In this document: in pieces, positions 1 to 9,539 of the stretch
Layout: each line of letters opens with the position of its first letter
Position numbering within the stretch: position 1 is the stretch's first letter
Assembly (NCBI GenBank): GCA_040285825.1
Contig: JAUPSS010000004.1
Location: forward strand, 2,212,550-2,276,549
From: Eukaryota sp. TZLM1-RC
Lineage: Eukaryota; Metamonada: BaSk clade
DNA: 64,000 nucleotides
Direction of reading: 5' to 3'
Translations under genes and position numbers: made by a program
Notes under the pieces: model-generated
What the model saw: the letters and a program-made list of their open reading frames with translations, nothing else
Told to the model about the DNA's origin: nothing
Databases searched by the model: none

Positions 1-127
1 TTTTAATATCATCTAGTTTTGTAGAAAGAACAGATGACAAATGATTGGCTTCAATACGAAGAGAAGAGACTTCATGTGCTAGTGAAGCTGTCATTATTTG
101 ATCTCTCTCAAAAGAAAGTATATCCAT
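1..127 (-). CDS. 5' end of an unidentified gene, cut by the window edge
   Basis: An ATG at 125-127 on the minus strand opens a frame of 42 codons with no stop before the left edge. The residues read are helical and polar (starting MDILSFERDQIM) with a spacing that could form a coiled coil. It would be a head-to-tail neighbour downstream of the RAB24 gene, whose stop lies about 440 bases away. The product is not recognised. Only the N-terminus is visible, so the call rests on an uninterrupted frame, a proper ATG and codon use like the host genes. Confidence 0.5.
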   Translation of the reverse strand, partial: MDILSFERDQIMTASLAHEVSSLRIEANHLSSVLSTKLDDIK

Positions 128-570
128 GATGAGGTATCCAGATTAACTTAGAGACAATGGATTTGCGTAGTCTAGGCGACTGGCTTCTGTTTGAAGTACC
201 AGTCTATAAGAAAGAATTGGTGTGCACTTCAAAAATGCTTCAATGCCTTCAACATATGAGAATTTCGTTTTTTAGCAATGTATTCACAATACATGTTTAA
301 AATGGCAATAACAACTGAAAGCAAAGGTTTGATAAGGTATCGTGTTGTCAAACATTATCGGTTGTCCTTCATTATTCACCAAGAGAAACTCCTAATAAAA
401 GCTTGTTGTGTGGTACTTCTCTCCATAAAAGTGAAAACAATGAATCATGTGTTCTATTGGTAATTTGAAAGTGCATTTAGTGAAAACCATTTCTTTTAAA
501 AACAAACCTAGGTAATTTACTATTAAAACCGACATTTCATATACACAAACTCCAAAAATTACACTTATAA
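128..570. other. intergenic, nothing recognised
   Basis: This stretch lies between the partial left-edge gene and the 3' end of RAB24. Both strands are rich in stops. Short open frames near 278-463 and 392-583 have no recognisable motif. Confidence 0.6.
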
Positions 571-1296
571 TCAACAAGAGCAACCTGAATTTCCGCGACC
601 TTCTTCCAATGACATCAAAGAAGTGTCTTCAGAAACTTCTTCTACCCCGCTGTTGACATAATCTTCTACAATGGTCTTGAATAATTCTGGAATATCTGCT
701 CCCGTTTTGGCAGAGGTTTCAAACATTTTTGCGGACACTTCTTCAGCAATTTGGGTGACAGCAGACTTCGGGACGGCACGAGTGTGTCCTTCGTCAAGAA
801 GATCTACTTTAGTGGCGCAAATGTAGACTGCACAATTGGGTTCATTTGCTTGAAGCTGGTTAATCCAAAAGAGCGTTCTGTCAAATGTGCTCTTATCTGT
901 GATATCATAACAAACGATGGCAGCTCTGGCTCCTCTGTAGTAAATGCGTGACATGGCTTCGAAGCGCTCGCTACCTGCTGTGTCCCAAATCTAGAGTAAG
1001 TAAGATAGAAGCTCATACTCCTAAACGGAGTGTACGGTCGCCTACGGTAACAGCTTTGGCAGCAAAAGCTGCGCCAATCGTCTGTGATAAGAGAGGTTGT
1101 GAAACAAACAAGTTCATAGTCTCCATCGAACTTTTCATTAATGAAGCGACCAACCAAACAAGTTTTGCCGACTGCGGCACTGCATGAGGTGAAAAGAAGA
1201 AAAGAAGAATATACCTTTAAATTAGAAGGATTAAGAAAGGTATATACCTAAAAGAACTACTTTAAGATCGACTTTTTGAGATTGAGAAGAGGCCAT
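571..1296 (-). CDS. RAB24: RAB24-type small GTPase, four exons with tiny introns
   Basis: A Rab-family GTPase acting as a switch in membrane traffic; RAB24 is linked to autophagy and late endocytic steps in animals. The sequence reads MASSQSQKVDLKVVLLG, then a P-loop ending AVGKT, TIGAAF, the switch II motif WDTAGSERFEAMSRIYYRG, the guanine-specificity motif TKVD (TKxD), ETSAKTG, and a C-terminal CSC for geranylgeranylation. TIGAAF followed by GDRTLRLGIWDTAGSER is characteristic of RAB24. Exons are 1248-1296, about 1110-1183, 1019-1081 and 571-990. Introns 2 (1082-1109) and 3 (991-1018) are each 28 nt, GT-AG. Intron 1 (about 64 nt, near 1184-1247) restores the frame and a GSAAVGKT P-loop only with a non-AG 3' boundary, so that junction is unsettled. 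The sum of 606 coding bases gives 201 residues, normal for a Rab. Confidence 0.88.
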
Positions 1297-1439
1297 TGAA
1301 AGCTGGCTTGGATGTTTGGGGTGATTTGAGAAAGTCTGTTTTTCTTATTTTCGATTTTTACTTTAACAAACTGCGGGTTAAAATCTTTTTCTTCATTAGA
1401 AGTAAATGAATCTTTGATTCGAAGTCATTTATTTTGTTC

Positions 1440-2420
1440 TGATAATTTGAGTAGAATTGGTTTCACGAAATCTTGGATTTTGTGTTAAGCAGCGCTTTTA
1501 GGTGATGGTAAGAATTTAGTTCAAGAAATTCCCAACCGATGACTCCCAAATTTACGTTTTTACCTGAAAAAGCTTCGGCACCATTTGGTTAAATTATATG
1601 AAAGCTTGGATTATGAAGTAAGACTTGGCCTGACCAGAACTGAAAATCCCACTTTCGGAAATTTGTTAAAAGACATTCGTAATAGTTCTGCTGCTGCTTT
1701 AGTAACTCAAATTTCCCATGTTTATGGACTTTTGTTAAAAAAACAATGAATGGCTTTTAAACATGGGTTTTCGTTGTTTTCTATGGCCAAACAATTTGCC
1801 CTATCATTTAACATGTAAATGTGGTGAACCCCTTTCGTCTACTCATTTTTTGAAACTGTAAACATTTTATTACATTTAAAAGTAAAGTGCATAATAATGT
1901 CAGGGACCAAATTTATGTAATGTGCAAAACATATCGAGCAACTTCCTTTTTAGAGCCTTTGCTATCAAAATTAATTCTGGATGACCCCATTAATGATTGT
2001 ACGCGCTACAACAGAGCTTCTATGGGTCTGACAAAAGGTGACTTGGTTGTTCCGGGCTTAAATGGTAGTTCTATTTTGGATGCCATGTAAATAATCCTCT
2101 TCTTGCTGACGAAAATTACAAAATTGCTCATTACACAAAACCTATTTCTTCTGTCAATGAAAATTCTCATGCCAAATATAATTTATGTCCCATTGTTTTC
2201 TCCTTGCTTGGATCTTTAGGTAAGGCTGCTATGGCTTTCCTTGAGGATTTTAATGTATTTGTAAAGGAAAGAACTTGAAGAATTTTCAATCGTGTTTACT
2301 GGCAAAACAGGATTGTATTTTCTATTTTAAGGGAATGGTGAAATTAATTTCTGATTTACTCTCTTCTTTTGGGAAATTTTTTGAAACTCTAATAATTAAT
2401 TGTAATTAATTAATTGTTAA
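1440..2420 (+). pseudogene. R-C type RLE retrotransposon fragment (3' half), decayed
   Basis: Across shifting frames one reads the post-RT region and the endonuclease domain of an RLE-type non-LTR retrotransposon: a segment like CKAALIEGGKNF, then VYGLLL, a degenerate Cys/His cluster near 1815-1870, VRDQIYVMCK, EPLLSKLILDD, LVVPGLNGSSILD (restriction-like endonuclease) and a tail with YWQNRIVFSI. The same order is seen in the copies at 24.2-25.4 kb and 62.5-64 kb. It has many stops and frameshifts, so it is not functional. The best residual open frame is 1887-2090. Confidence 0.8.
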
Positions 2421-2549
2421 TTGGGAGCCATATTTTGTGGATGTTGCAATTATTCTTATTCCATATTCGATAAAAGGATTTATGAAAAACAAAGTTTTTA
2501 CTTTTATAGTCCAACTTATTCCAATGAGAAATTAAACAACAAACTTGAA

Positions 2550-2630
2550 TTTCTAAATCATCATATCCCCACTAAGCCAAACAGAATTGACTGGAAGCTT
2601 TCTTTTTCATAAAAATGACCAAGAGATAAG
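2550..2630 (-). mobile_element. R-C retrotransposon 3' tail remnant, inverted
   Basis: These 80 bases resemble the 3' coding end found at 32375-32455: the same stretch from the terminal codons through the Phe/Tyr-rich SFYEKK-like segment, on the minus strand. It abuts the tail of the plus-strand R-C fragment, so two fragments lie tail to tail. Confidence 0.5.
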
Positions 2631-2913
2631 GTTTTGCATTCTGTCGTAGTGAAAATGTTTTCTTCATAGATGAACAATGATTTCATTGATTTGTACCTCG
2701 CCATCAATTGATGCTAAAATTGGTGTTTGGTCTGGTCTAAAAGTACACTCTTGAATTTTTCCAAAGGTGATTCACAGCAATCGGTCATGAACGTCTTTAG
2801 TTTGTTCACAGTTTCTTGATCATGTATTATGTCTCTGATGGAAATTAATAAAAACTCAGAAACAAATCCTCATCAGAAGTTTGTAAATCCAAAAGTAATG
2901 AGTTCTGTTTTTA
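2631..2913 (-). pseudogene. 3' portion of PolB-exonuclease repeat, copy 1
   Basis: On the minus strand this matches 14690-15000 base for base over long stretches, with scattered differences. It is the downstream continuation of the PolB-like repeat whose upstream part lies at 4332-6650. The two parts are separated by the 1418-bp element at 2914-4331. No known domain is recognised in this 3' piece. Confidence 0.6.
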
Positions 2914-3005
2914 TGTTGCCTAAAGTCTATTGTAGTAAAGAAAAGTCAATGAGGAAAAGTTGATTTATTTTCTAATCATATTATATAAGCCTTAGGGCGC
3001 CAACA
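2914..3005. repeat. left terminal direct repeat (92 bp)
   Basis: Identical to 4240-4331. Ends are TGTTG...CAACA. Confidence 0.92.
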
Positions 3006-3491
3006 CTGCTTCTTCCCTTTTTCAAAATAAATCAGCTTATATGAACATGAAACTAAAACTATGAACAAATAACTAAATAACTATAACTACTGAAAACTAA
3101 ATACCAAATTCTAATGTTTTCCATTGTACAATTATCTTTGTAGTGATTGGGATTCACACAAACACTGGTTTCACATTTTTAAGATCGACAATTGATGTAC
3201 TATGACTCTCCTACAATAATGTTAGTATAAGGTAGTAAGCAATAACTGAAAAGGGCCTCGTTCCAAGATCTGTATGTTTGAATACTTTTTTGTGTATGTT
3301 TTAATCGCTTCATAAAGGCGCTCTGCTTCTTCCCTTTTTCGTAAACGAGAAACGTGGTAGTGTCGTTTAGTAAAAGTATCATGAAATCGAAAAATGGATT
3401 CGCTAATGATCATGCAGGGTCTGTGTTGGATCAAAAACAACAGTCAGCAAAGTAACAAACCTCAGAGACCTGAAGGCGGCGTCTTTTGTTG

Positions 3492-3716
3492 TTAAAGTAC
3501 TGGCTTTACGACTAAAAATATCAGAGGAGCAAGGACCGTATCTTTGCATTGTAGTACAATAACAGTGGAGGTGGAGTTTCTACTCGTAACCTCGTATTTG
3601 GTCGACTTTTCTCGTGTTTGGCTCCATAAGGAAGGGAGCTGCTCGAATGAATAAAAGTCCATTGATTCGAGGTAAGGCTCTGTGTCCTTGTTAGGAGGAA
3701 CCATCACTGGAGTCAT
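3492..3716 (-). CDS. second ORF inside the LTR-like element
   Basis: A 74-codon frame starting MTPVMVPPNKDTEPY at the ATGA overlap with the 147-residue frame upstream. No domain is recognised. The overlap could allow termination-reinitiation or a frameshift fusion, or it may simply be one gene broken by an indel. A further frame (3222-3440, rich in basic and aromatic residues, containing RLRKREEAERLYEAIK) follows and could be the next segment of the same protein. Confidence 0.35.
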   Translation of the reverse strand: MTPVMVPPNKDTEPYLESMDFYSFEQLPSLWSQTREKSTKYEVTSRNSTSTVIVLQCKDTVLAPLIFLVVKPVL

Positions 3717-4156
3717 CTTCCCCTTCTGTGGTATGTACTCTCCTGAAGGGGTAGATTATGTAAAGTGGGATTTCCATCCGTTTCTTTACTAGATGCTACA
3801 TTAGGGAGGGGAAAGGGAACTGGTCCGTTTTCGTGGCCTCCTCTGACTCTTTTAGGTTGTACATCTTTTGTGAGGAGAGAAGGAGCCGGGTCCGTTCTCG
3901 TTGCCTCGTCTGTTTCTTCTTTCCTTTTGAGGAGAGAGGGAGCCGGGTCCGTTCTCGTTACTTCTTCCATTGTTGAAGATGGAGGGACCTCGTCCACTCT
4001 TTCATCTTTCACTTTTAGGGAGGGGGAGGTGGGATCCGGGTCCGTTACCTCGTTACCTTTTTTGTAATGTATATGTGTATGTGTCGCTGCTTCCTGTTGC
4101 TGCATGTTAGGTGAGGAATTGGGGTCAGAGATATCTTGCTGCAAGATGTCTAACAT
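3713..4156 (-). CDS. repeat-bearing hydrophilic ORF inside the LTR-like element
   Basis: The frame codes for 147 residues, polar and rich in Pro, Glu, Lys and Thr. It contains an imperfect internal repeat around TRTDPAPSLL (twice), with further TDPDPTSPSL-like and GPVPFPLP copies. It is likely disordered and has no known domain. Its stop overlaps the next frame (3492-3716) as ATGA. It could be a gag-like or accessory protein of the element, but nothing identifies it. An open complementary frame (3765-4067) is a shadow of the low-complexity coding. Confidence 0.45.
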   Translation of the reverse strand: MLDILQQDISDPNSSPNMQQQEAATHTHIHYKKGNEVTDPDPTSPSLKVKDERVDEVPPSSTMEEVTRTDPAPSLLKRKEETDEATRTDPAPSLLTKDVQPKRVRGGHENGPVPFPLPNVASSKETDGNPTLHNLPLQESTYHRRGR

Positions 4157-4239
4157 GCTGTAAAGGTTTCTGGGGATGTTTACTAGTAAAGTGCTGAAGT
4201 TATGGTATACCTTTTGACTTTAAAATGGCCAATAATTAT

Positions 4240-4331
4240 TGTTGCCTAAAGTCTATTGTAGTAAAGAAAAGTCAATGAGGAAAAGTTGATTTATTTTCTA
4301 ATCATATTATATAAGCCTTAGGGCGCCAACA
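4240..4331. repeat. right terminal direct repeat (92 bp)
   Basis: Identical to 2914-3005, followed by the putative target duplication TTTA. Confidence 0.92.
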
Positions 4332-6650
4332 TTTAAACTTCTGTGTTTTGACTCCTCCTGTTCATCCTCAAGTTTTTGACCAACATCATCACCATCCACT
4401 TTTTGAATTTTAAGTGGAATACTTATAACAATCATAAATTCTTAAGCATGATAGTCAAACTGTTAAAGTGAACAGTTTGAGTACAAATTAGTTCATGATC
4501 AAACATTTGAAAAAAAGGTTTCACCATTTCGTGTTTTTCTGGTGAATTAATATTCATTTTGACTTCCAAAGCAACATTGATCCAGCGGCAAAAATGTTCG
4601 AAGAATTGTTTTTGAGTATTGACCATATATGACGTGTGAAGATTGGTCACACAATGATCCAAAATTCGAGTCACTCCTAGCTTACTGACATGAGCATAGA
4701 TTGAGGTTAACTGAGGGTAATAATGGTTAATATATTTTTTATTAGCCATTATTAGTCTTGAAGTTCGAGCATTCTGGCCTGGTTTACACTTAATGTCCCT
4801 ATATATCTGTTGAAGAAAATCATTGACATTAAAACTTGCTCTCTCATCTTGTTTTAAATGACAAACTTTTTTGTCGACTGTTGTGATCACACTTAAATTG
4901 GCTTCAATAAGTTCTTTGGAAAACAAGACTGGTTCCTCATCATTGAAAAAAAACAATTGAAGTGATACAATTTGAATAATAAATATGTCCTTCGCACAAT
5001 TTTGTCAATTTTAACCACCATCTTTTGATTCACTGCTTGAACACTTAGGTCAAAAACTAAATTTCTGAGTCCACAATTGATAATTTTTATTCAAGTTAAC
5101 TTTAGGTTTTGTGTATCAGGATTTAAGAAATAGTTAATAGTCTCAAAAACCAAAAAAGCATCCTGAAGACAATAATGAAGCAATTCTTCGTCTCTACAAG
5201 ACCAGGCATTTACAATGGCTTTGTACAATTTTAGTTTTCAGGCTGGACTGGGTTTTTTCTTGCCCTTTTCTGACTCAATCAGTTCATGTTTATCTTGTTT
5301 TTTCAGCAAACATGAAGCAGCATCAGGTAGACCATTTCCAGCTCTACATAGGTAGAAATTGTAGGATAATTGAAGAGTATCAATAATTTTGAAATTTTTC
5401 ACATCTTCTATAAGTAAATTCAAAATATCGTTTAATGGTTTAGATAAATATTCTTTCTTGAATATATCCTTGCCATAAATGATTGGGGGGCTTATCAAAG
5501 AGGGTAAGTCAAACTGTTTGATGTTATGTCCAGCCAAAAAGTCTGGTTGATATTTATTTAAATAATTATCAAAATTATGGATCATTGAAAGTTCATGTGG
5601 AAATAAATGAATAACAGTGTCTGAAGAATCATTAGTAACGACAGAAGAGATTTTAACATCGGTGAAAGCCACCAAAATATGTTTCTTTTTAGTAATAAAT
5701 CATTAGATTTAGTAAAGAATGGTGAAAAAGTTAATTTTCAAAATATTCGAAACAAAATTGTTACTGAAAAAAATAACACCAAAAATATATTGAGAAGTTG
5801 TCCCAAAGAAATAAGAGCATATGCTGTTATAGAATTAGTGACTAGTTATAAGTCAGCTCATTCAAATTTAAAAACCAATTGCGATAGAATTGACTCAAAT
5901 TCTGGAATGATTACAGTGATGTGTGTGATAGCATCTTTCTCAACAGAAACGTCAGGTGGCTTTGAAGAAAATTTTTATCTTTTGACTCTCAATTTCATCA
6001 ATGTGATTCAATTTTGTAAAAAAATGATTTAAAGAATGAATTTGAACATCAATTTTTGATCTTTTAGAAATTAGAAAAAAATTGGCGATAAATTGATTGT
6101 CCTTTTGGCTAATCTTTGTTTAGCATTGTCTTTTTGATACTGAAAAGTGGTCAAAAATTTGAATTATTCTACTTTTTGTACTCAATTTCAGGATTTGTCT
6201 CAATGTCAATACACCATCAATTAACATAATCGGAATGAAACATTTCAAATGATTTAGGATCAATAGTTTGCTCCGCAGTTTTATCCACATGCAGATCATA
6301 TTATGGAAAAGATTCAATACTAGACAATGGTGAAATAGTCTCAGATGGCTCTGAAGTCACACGAGGTTTTTTGGTCTTTGGAGTAAATGCAGAAGTTCTA
6401 CCCAAAAGCTGTTTTACGTTTCGTTGTTGCAGAAGTAGTTGATTTGCGTTTAGGTGACAAAACCGTTTATCAACAGTGAAGGGAAAAATGTCATTGAAAA
6501 CTAGTAATTTAGTACAAAATGCGACCTTTACGGGTTCTTTTACGAAGGTTTTTACGAAGGTTGTTAAATTAAATACGAAGTTTAAATGAATGTAATAACA
6601 AAGTTCATTACGAAATGTATTATGAAACCATGAGGATGGGGTTGCCAAAA
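4332..6650 (-). pseudogene. PolB-type 3'-5' exonuclease domain gene, repeat copy 1
   Basis: Read from right to left across several frames, the minus strand shows the three exonuclease motifs of family B DNA polymerases in order. ExoI is CIDIET near 6190-6215. After PDVSVEKDAITHITVI near 5890-5935 comes ExoII AGHNIKQFDLPSL near 5500-5545. ExoIII is HYCLQDAF near 5160-5190. Downstream (4432-4956) is a 174-codon frame that continues in the same order as in copy 2 but in which no polymerase motif is recognised. Several stops and frameshifts make it a pseudogene. Copies at 14.6-15.6 and 20.4-21.2 kb show it is a repeat, probably from a self-synthesising transposon or an integrated DNA virus; I cannot decide which. 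Confidence 0.65.
5679..6032 (+). other. 117-codon ORF antisense to PolB exonuclease remnant
   Basis: This open frame runs opposite to the decayed PolB exonuclease region. Most of it is a shadow, because the minus strand carries PDVSVEKDAITHITVI here. One internal stretch (about 5795-5880), CPKEIRAYAVIELVTSYKSA, resembles the conserved early segment of TnpB/Fanzor2 proteins (P-x-x-I/V-R-x-x-A-V...YKSA). No other Fanzor motif follows, so it may be coincidence. Confidence 0.25.
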
Positions 6651-6698
6651 TCGTGAAAGTTCATCCACTGTTTTGTTCTCCCTTTCTCGCTTAACCAA

Positions 6699-6899
6699 AT
6701 GCAAAATTCTGATATTCAATCGTTGGCAATGGATATACATACATGTTCTCAAGCTTTGTTGAACGAAGTTACGTCTGTTCTCTCCTCGATAATTTATGAT
6801 AAAGATGTTGATCCTACAAAAGCCTCTTCAATTTACAAAACGATGGAATGTCTTACGTCCATTCTTAGATCAACAGCCGAGACTGAAGGACTTTCGTAG
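6699..6899 (+). CDS. small hypothetical ORF
   Basis: A 66-residue frame with a proper ATG (MQNSDIQSLAMDIHTC...), helical and of host-like composition. It lies just downstream of the repeat belt's PolB remnant. Its reading frame ends at a TAG inside GTAGCTTC...CTCAG. Splicing such a short segment, or a one-base shift, would extend the protein through VVLPRIGFRLSPVECF or an alternative frame to about 7020 or 7060. No family is recognised. It may be an intact small host gene or the 5' part of one. Confidence 0.35.
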   Translation: MQNSDIQSLAMDIHTCSQALLNEVTSVLSSIIYDKDVDPTKASSIYKTMECLTSILRSTAETEGLS

Positions 6900-7480
6900 C
6901 TTCTCCTTCTCAGCATGTTGTCCTACCTCGTATTGGATTCCGTTTGTCTCCTGTTGAATGTTTCACTTACTGGCTATCGCAATTTCGGTGCTGTGTTTAT
7001 AGAACGTGCCTCTGTCGTTTGAATTTAATTGTTTTGGTCTCATTAATGGTTTCTGTTTAATAATAAATGTTCTAAGGAAATAATTCTATATTTTAGGATC
7101 TAAAATCAATCAATCAATTTGCCAAGTAAAAGATTAAAATAGTACAACTCACTGTTCAGGAGGTCAACGGCCAATTGTAGATCACTTTTATTAGGAAGGT
7201 CCAAATTTTGAACCAGGTCATTGCTGACAAAATTCAATGTTGCGGAGTTGATTTGAATAGAGAGACTAGCGAGACATATTTCTTTATGACTAGACAAGGT
7301 AAAATTTCGTGTGTCTCAAAGTATCTACTAAATGTAACGTTATTATTAAGTAATTTTTGGTTTTTAAGTTAAGGTTTAATTGAAATTTTTGGGCTGATAT
7401 TTGTTGCAATTTGATTGTACAATGAAGAAATTAATTTACTTAAAGTTTGCTAAACTGGGAGAATAATCCACATTTTGGGA
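6900..7480. other. no clear gene
   Basis: The stretch has possible downstream exons of the small ORF at 6699. A 63-codon minus-strand frame at 7106-7297, with a Leu/Asn-rich helical sequence (NLDLPNKSDLQLAVDLLN), lacks an ATG. It could be the 3' exon of a minus-strand gene, but no upstream exon is evident. Confidence 0.35.
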
Positions 7481-7975
7481 TCTTGTGCTCCTTCCATAGC
7501 ATAAGATTTTTCTCGATGACTTAATTCATTAAGGACAGAATTTTTTGCTGCTTTACTGGATGTAGAACCGGGAATGTTGAAAAATCATATATTTTCGGCA
7601 ACAAATTTTGGTGGTGTTGGATTTACAAGATCTTCTATTTTGTGTCAATCAGCATTTTTGGATGGAGGAAAAAATTTTATCGTAGGTTTCCTGAAGATTC
7701 TCAATTGTTAAATTCAAATACCAGTCCATATTTGAATGATTTGGCAGACTTTGAAATGATTGTTAGGGAAACGTCCAACGGAAATTTCAACAGATTGTTT
7801 TGGCAAAGTAGATTTGTGTTTTCTATTATTAAGGGAATGTTGAAGATGGTTTTTGATGCTCTACTTTCTCTTTGACCTCACTATGAGAGAGCTGCATCTA
7901 GTTGTTTTGTTTTGGGAGAGATGTATTCATGTTTAATTTAGATGTTGATTTATAAGGTGTTTAATAAAAAAATAT
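7480..7975 (+). pseudogene. R-A retrotransposon 3' end
   Basis: This is the C-terminal part of an RLE-type retrotransposon protein. Near 7600 comes a segment like NFGGVGFTRSSILCQSAFLDGGKNF, then FWQSRFVFSIIKGML and a tail resembling YEKVGASVFVLEEMDFLDVDL with stops. The region between the post-RT segment and the endonuclease tail is missing, so it is an internally deleted copy. Related tails occur at 20.2, 31.8, 37.4 and 46.0 kb. Confidence 0.7.
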
Positions 7976-8048
7976 TATTAAAAATACAATAAACAAATTC
8001 AATAGCTTCATATGATCTTATAAAACTATTCTTGCAACTGTAAACGTA

Positions 8049-8430
8049 ATGGTGAAACAGTCATGTGTTATGCTGAAAATGAAAGAAACGGTTTCAAAGT
8101 CTAAACAGTTACGAATGCACACTACAATTTGCTTGAAGCTCTATTTGCAGTCCCATCCTGAACGTTATTTACGTCTTTCACGTATTTCTGTCAAATTTAA
8201 CGAGTCATTGATAACCAAAATTCGTTATAGCGTTGACGAAATTTATTAAGAAGAAATGTCAAAACCAAGAGGTGCAATTCCAAAAGACTTGAAAGACTTT
8301 GTATATGGTGAAGGAGATTACAGATTAACGATTACCTTTGAACAACAAAAGTTGAATAAAACTAAAAGTTTTGTGGATCATTTGAGATATTTTATTAAAA
8401 AATCTTTATATTTATCAAACAGCGAATAAC
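8049..8430 (+). pseudogene. unclassified two-part ORF
   Basis: Two frames in series (8049-8249 and about 8256-8429, separated by a single TAA in frame) read LRLSRISVKFNESLIT...RYSVDEIY, then MSKPRGAIPKDLKDFVYGE...KSFVDHLRYFIKK. The length and basic composition suggest a decayed protein, but I recognise no family. It is wedged between retrotransposon fragments, so a mobile-element origin is likely. Confidence 0.3.
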
Positions 8431-8444
8431 AAAACATCAAATAC

Positions 8445-8690
8445 ACCACTAAAGCTCCACATCCTCAAAACCCACCTCTCCTAGATCGAAACAATTAATT
8501 ACTAAAGATTCATAAAATTTACCAAAAGAAGAGAGTGAAGCAGAAGTTAATTTCAAATTTCTTGTGAAAATAGAAAATAAAATCCTGTTTGCCAGAAAAC
8601 ACGATTGAAAATTCCTACAGTCCTTTCCTTTACCACTACATTGAAATCCTCAAGGAATGCCAAAGCATCGCCAAAGCGACATAAATAATA
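8445..8690 (-). mobile_element. R-C retrotransposon 3' tail, minus strand
   Basis: The minus strand reads a segment like ALAFLEDFNVVVKERT, IFNRVFWQ and a degenerate FYFLF, corresponding to the R-C C-terminus at 2225-2340 (FLEDFNVFVKERT, FNRVYWQNRIVF). It carries frameshifts. Confidence 0.65.
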
Positions 8691-8889
8691 GTGTGCATGA
8701 GAATTTTTATTGACAGAGCAAGTAGGTTTCGCATAATTAGGAAATTTGTAATTTTTGCCAGAAAGAAGAGGATTATTGACATCAGAATTAAAGAAATTTT
8801 CGTTAGAAGAATTACAAGGACAATGGACGTGGCATATGAAATGGTAAAGCTTCCATTTAAGCCGGGAACAACCTACTCACCTCTTGGGT

Positions 8890-9345
8890 CGTCCTAATGG
8901 GACGACTATCATTGAACCAAGATTTCCTCTACAAAATCTTGATCTGCTTGCTGTCTGGTTAAAGCTTCTCTAATTCGATTGAAAAACCGAGGTAATCTAT
9001 TTATAATGGCAAATTGAATCCGTGAACGCCATAAAAAATATTAAATCTTTTCATTGATTTTTCTTGCACCATTCTTTGGAAGTCATCCAAAAAAGTTTCT
9101 GCTTCAACTGATGATCTTCCGAAAATTTTATCGAAAATGGGAAAGCAGTAAAAACCAGCTGTGTATTTCTATCGACATTAGCCTCTTCAATATCTTTATC
9201 ATATTTTCTATGTTTCTCTTTTCCTTTAAAATCCAGAGCAGCCACAGGATTAAGTTTTCTTCTGTGAACCAAAGTATCATTTGCAACATTACATGAGACA
9301 AAGTCAACAATAGCTTCAGAAAAACAAATCAATCGTTTTATTAAT
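8890..9345 (-). pseudogene. R-B retrotransposon endonuclease domain, 3' end
   Basis: The minus strand reads AIVDFVSCNVANDTLVHRRK, VAALDFKGKEKHRKYDKDIE, FTAFPFSIKF and the tail RIREALTRQQ...DFVEEIL. This is nearly identical to 10600-11000 and 16095-16500. It is the restriction-like endonuclease and C-terminus of family R-B, 5'-truncated, with frameshifts. Confidence 0.85.
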
Positions 9346-9539
9346 GCTTCATCATTATGACCAAGAATATTTGGAAAATGTCTTATTAGAAATGCACAAG
9401 CTGACAGGGTATGTCATGCAGCGTAAGCCATGATCTACTGGATAGAAAATATTTTAGATCTTTTGCATGATGAGTTTTTATACTCATGTCAACAACGTAA
9501 TATACGAAACAATAAACATGCCTAATCAGAGATTAAAAA

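Larger units (their letters stand above)
2914..4331 (-). mobile_element. small element with 92-bp terminal direct repeats
   Basis: Identical 92-bp direct repeats (2914-3005 and 4240-4331) begin TGTTG and end CAACA, as LTRs do. They are flanked by TTTA at 2910-2913 and 4332-4335, a probable 4-bp target-site duplication. The element interrupts the PolB-like repeat: the flanks join up when compared with the uninterrupted copy at 14.7-15.0 kb. The internal 1.2 kb has three minus-strand frames but no reverse transcriptase, integrase or protease, so it is probably a non-autonomous LTR (TRIM-like) element. Identical LTRs suggest a young insertion. Confidence 0.8.

Noticed and set aside
8691-8897. 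68-codon basic frame MCMRIFIDRASRFRIIRK
   Set aside because: Repetitive ATT/AGA composition between two minus-strand retrotransposon tails; no motif; likely a chance frame.
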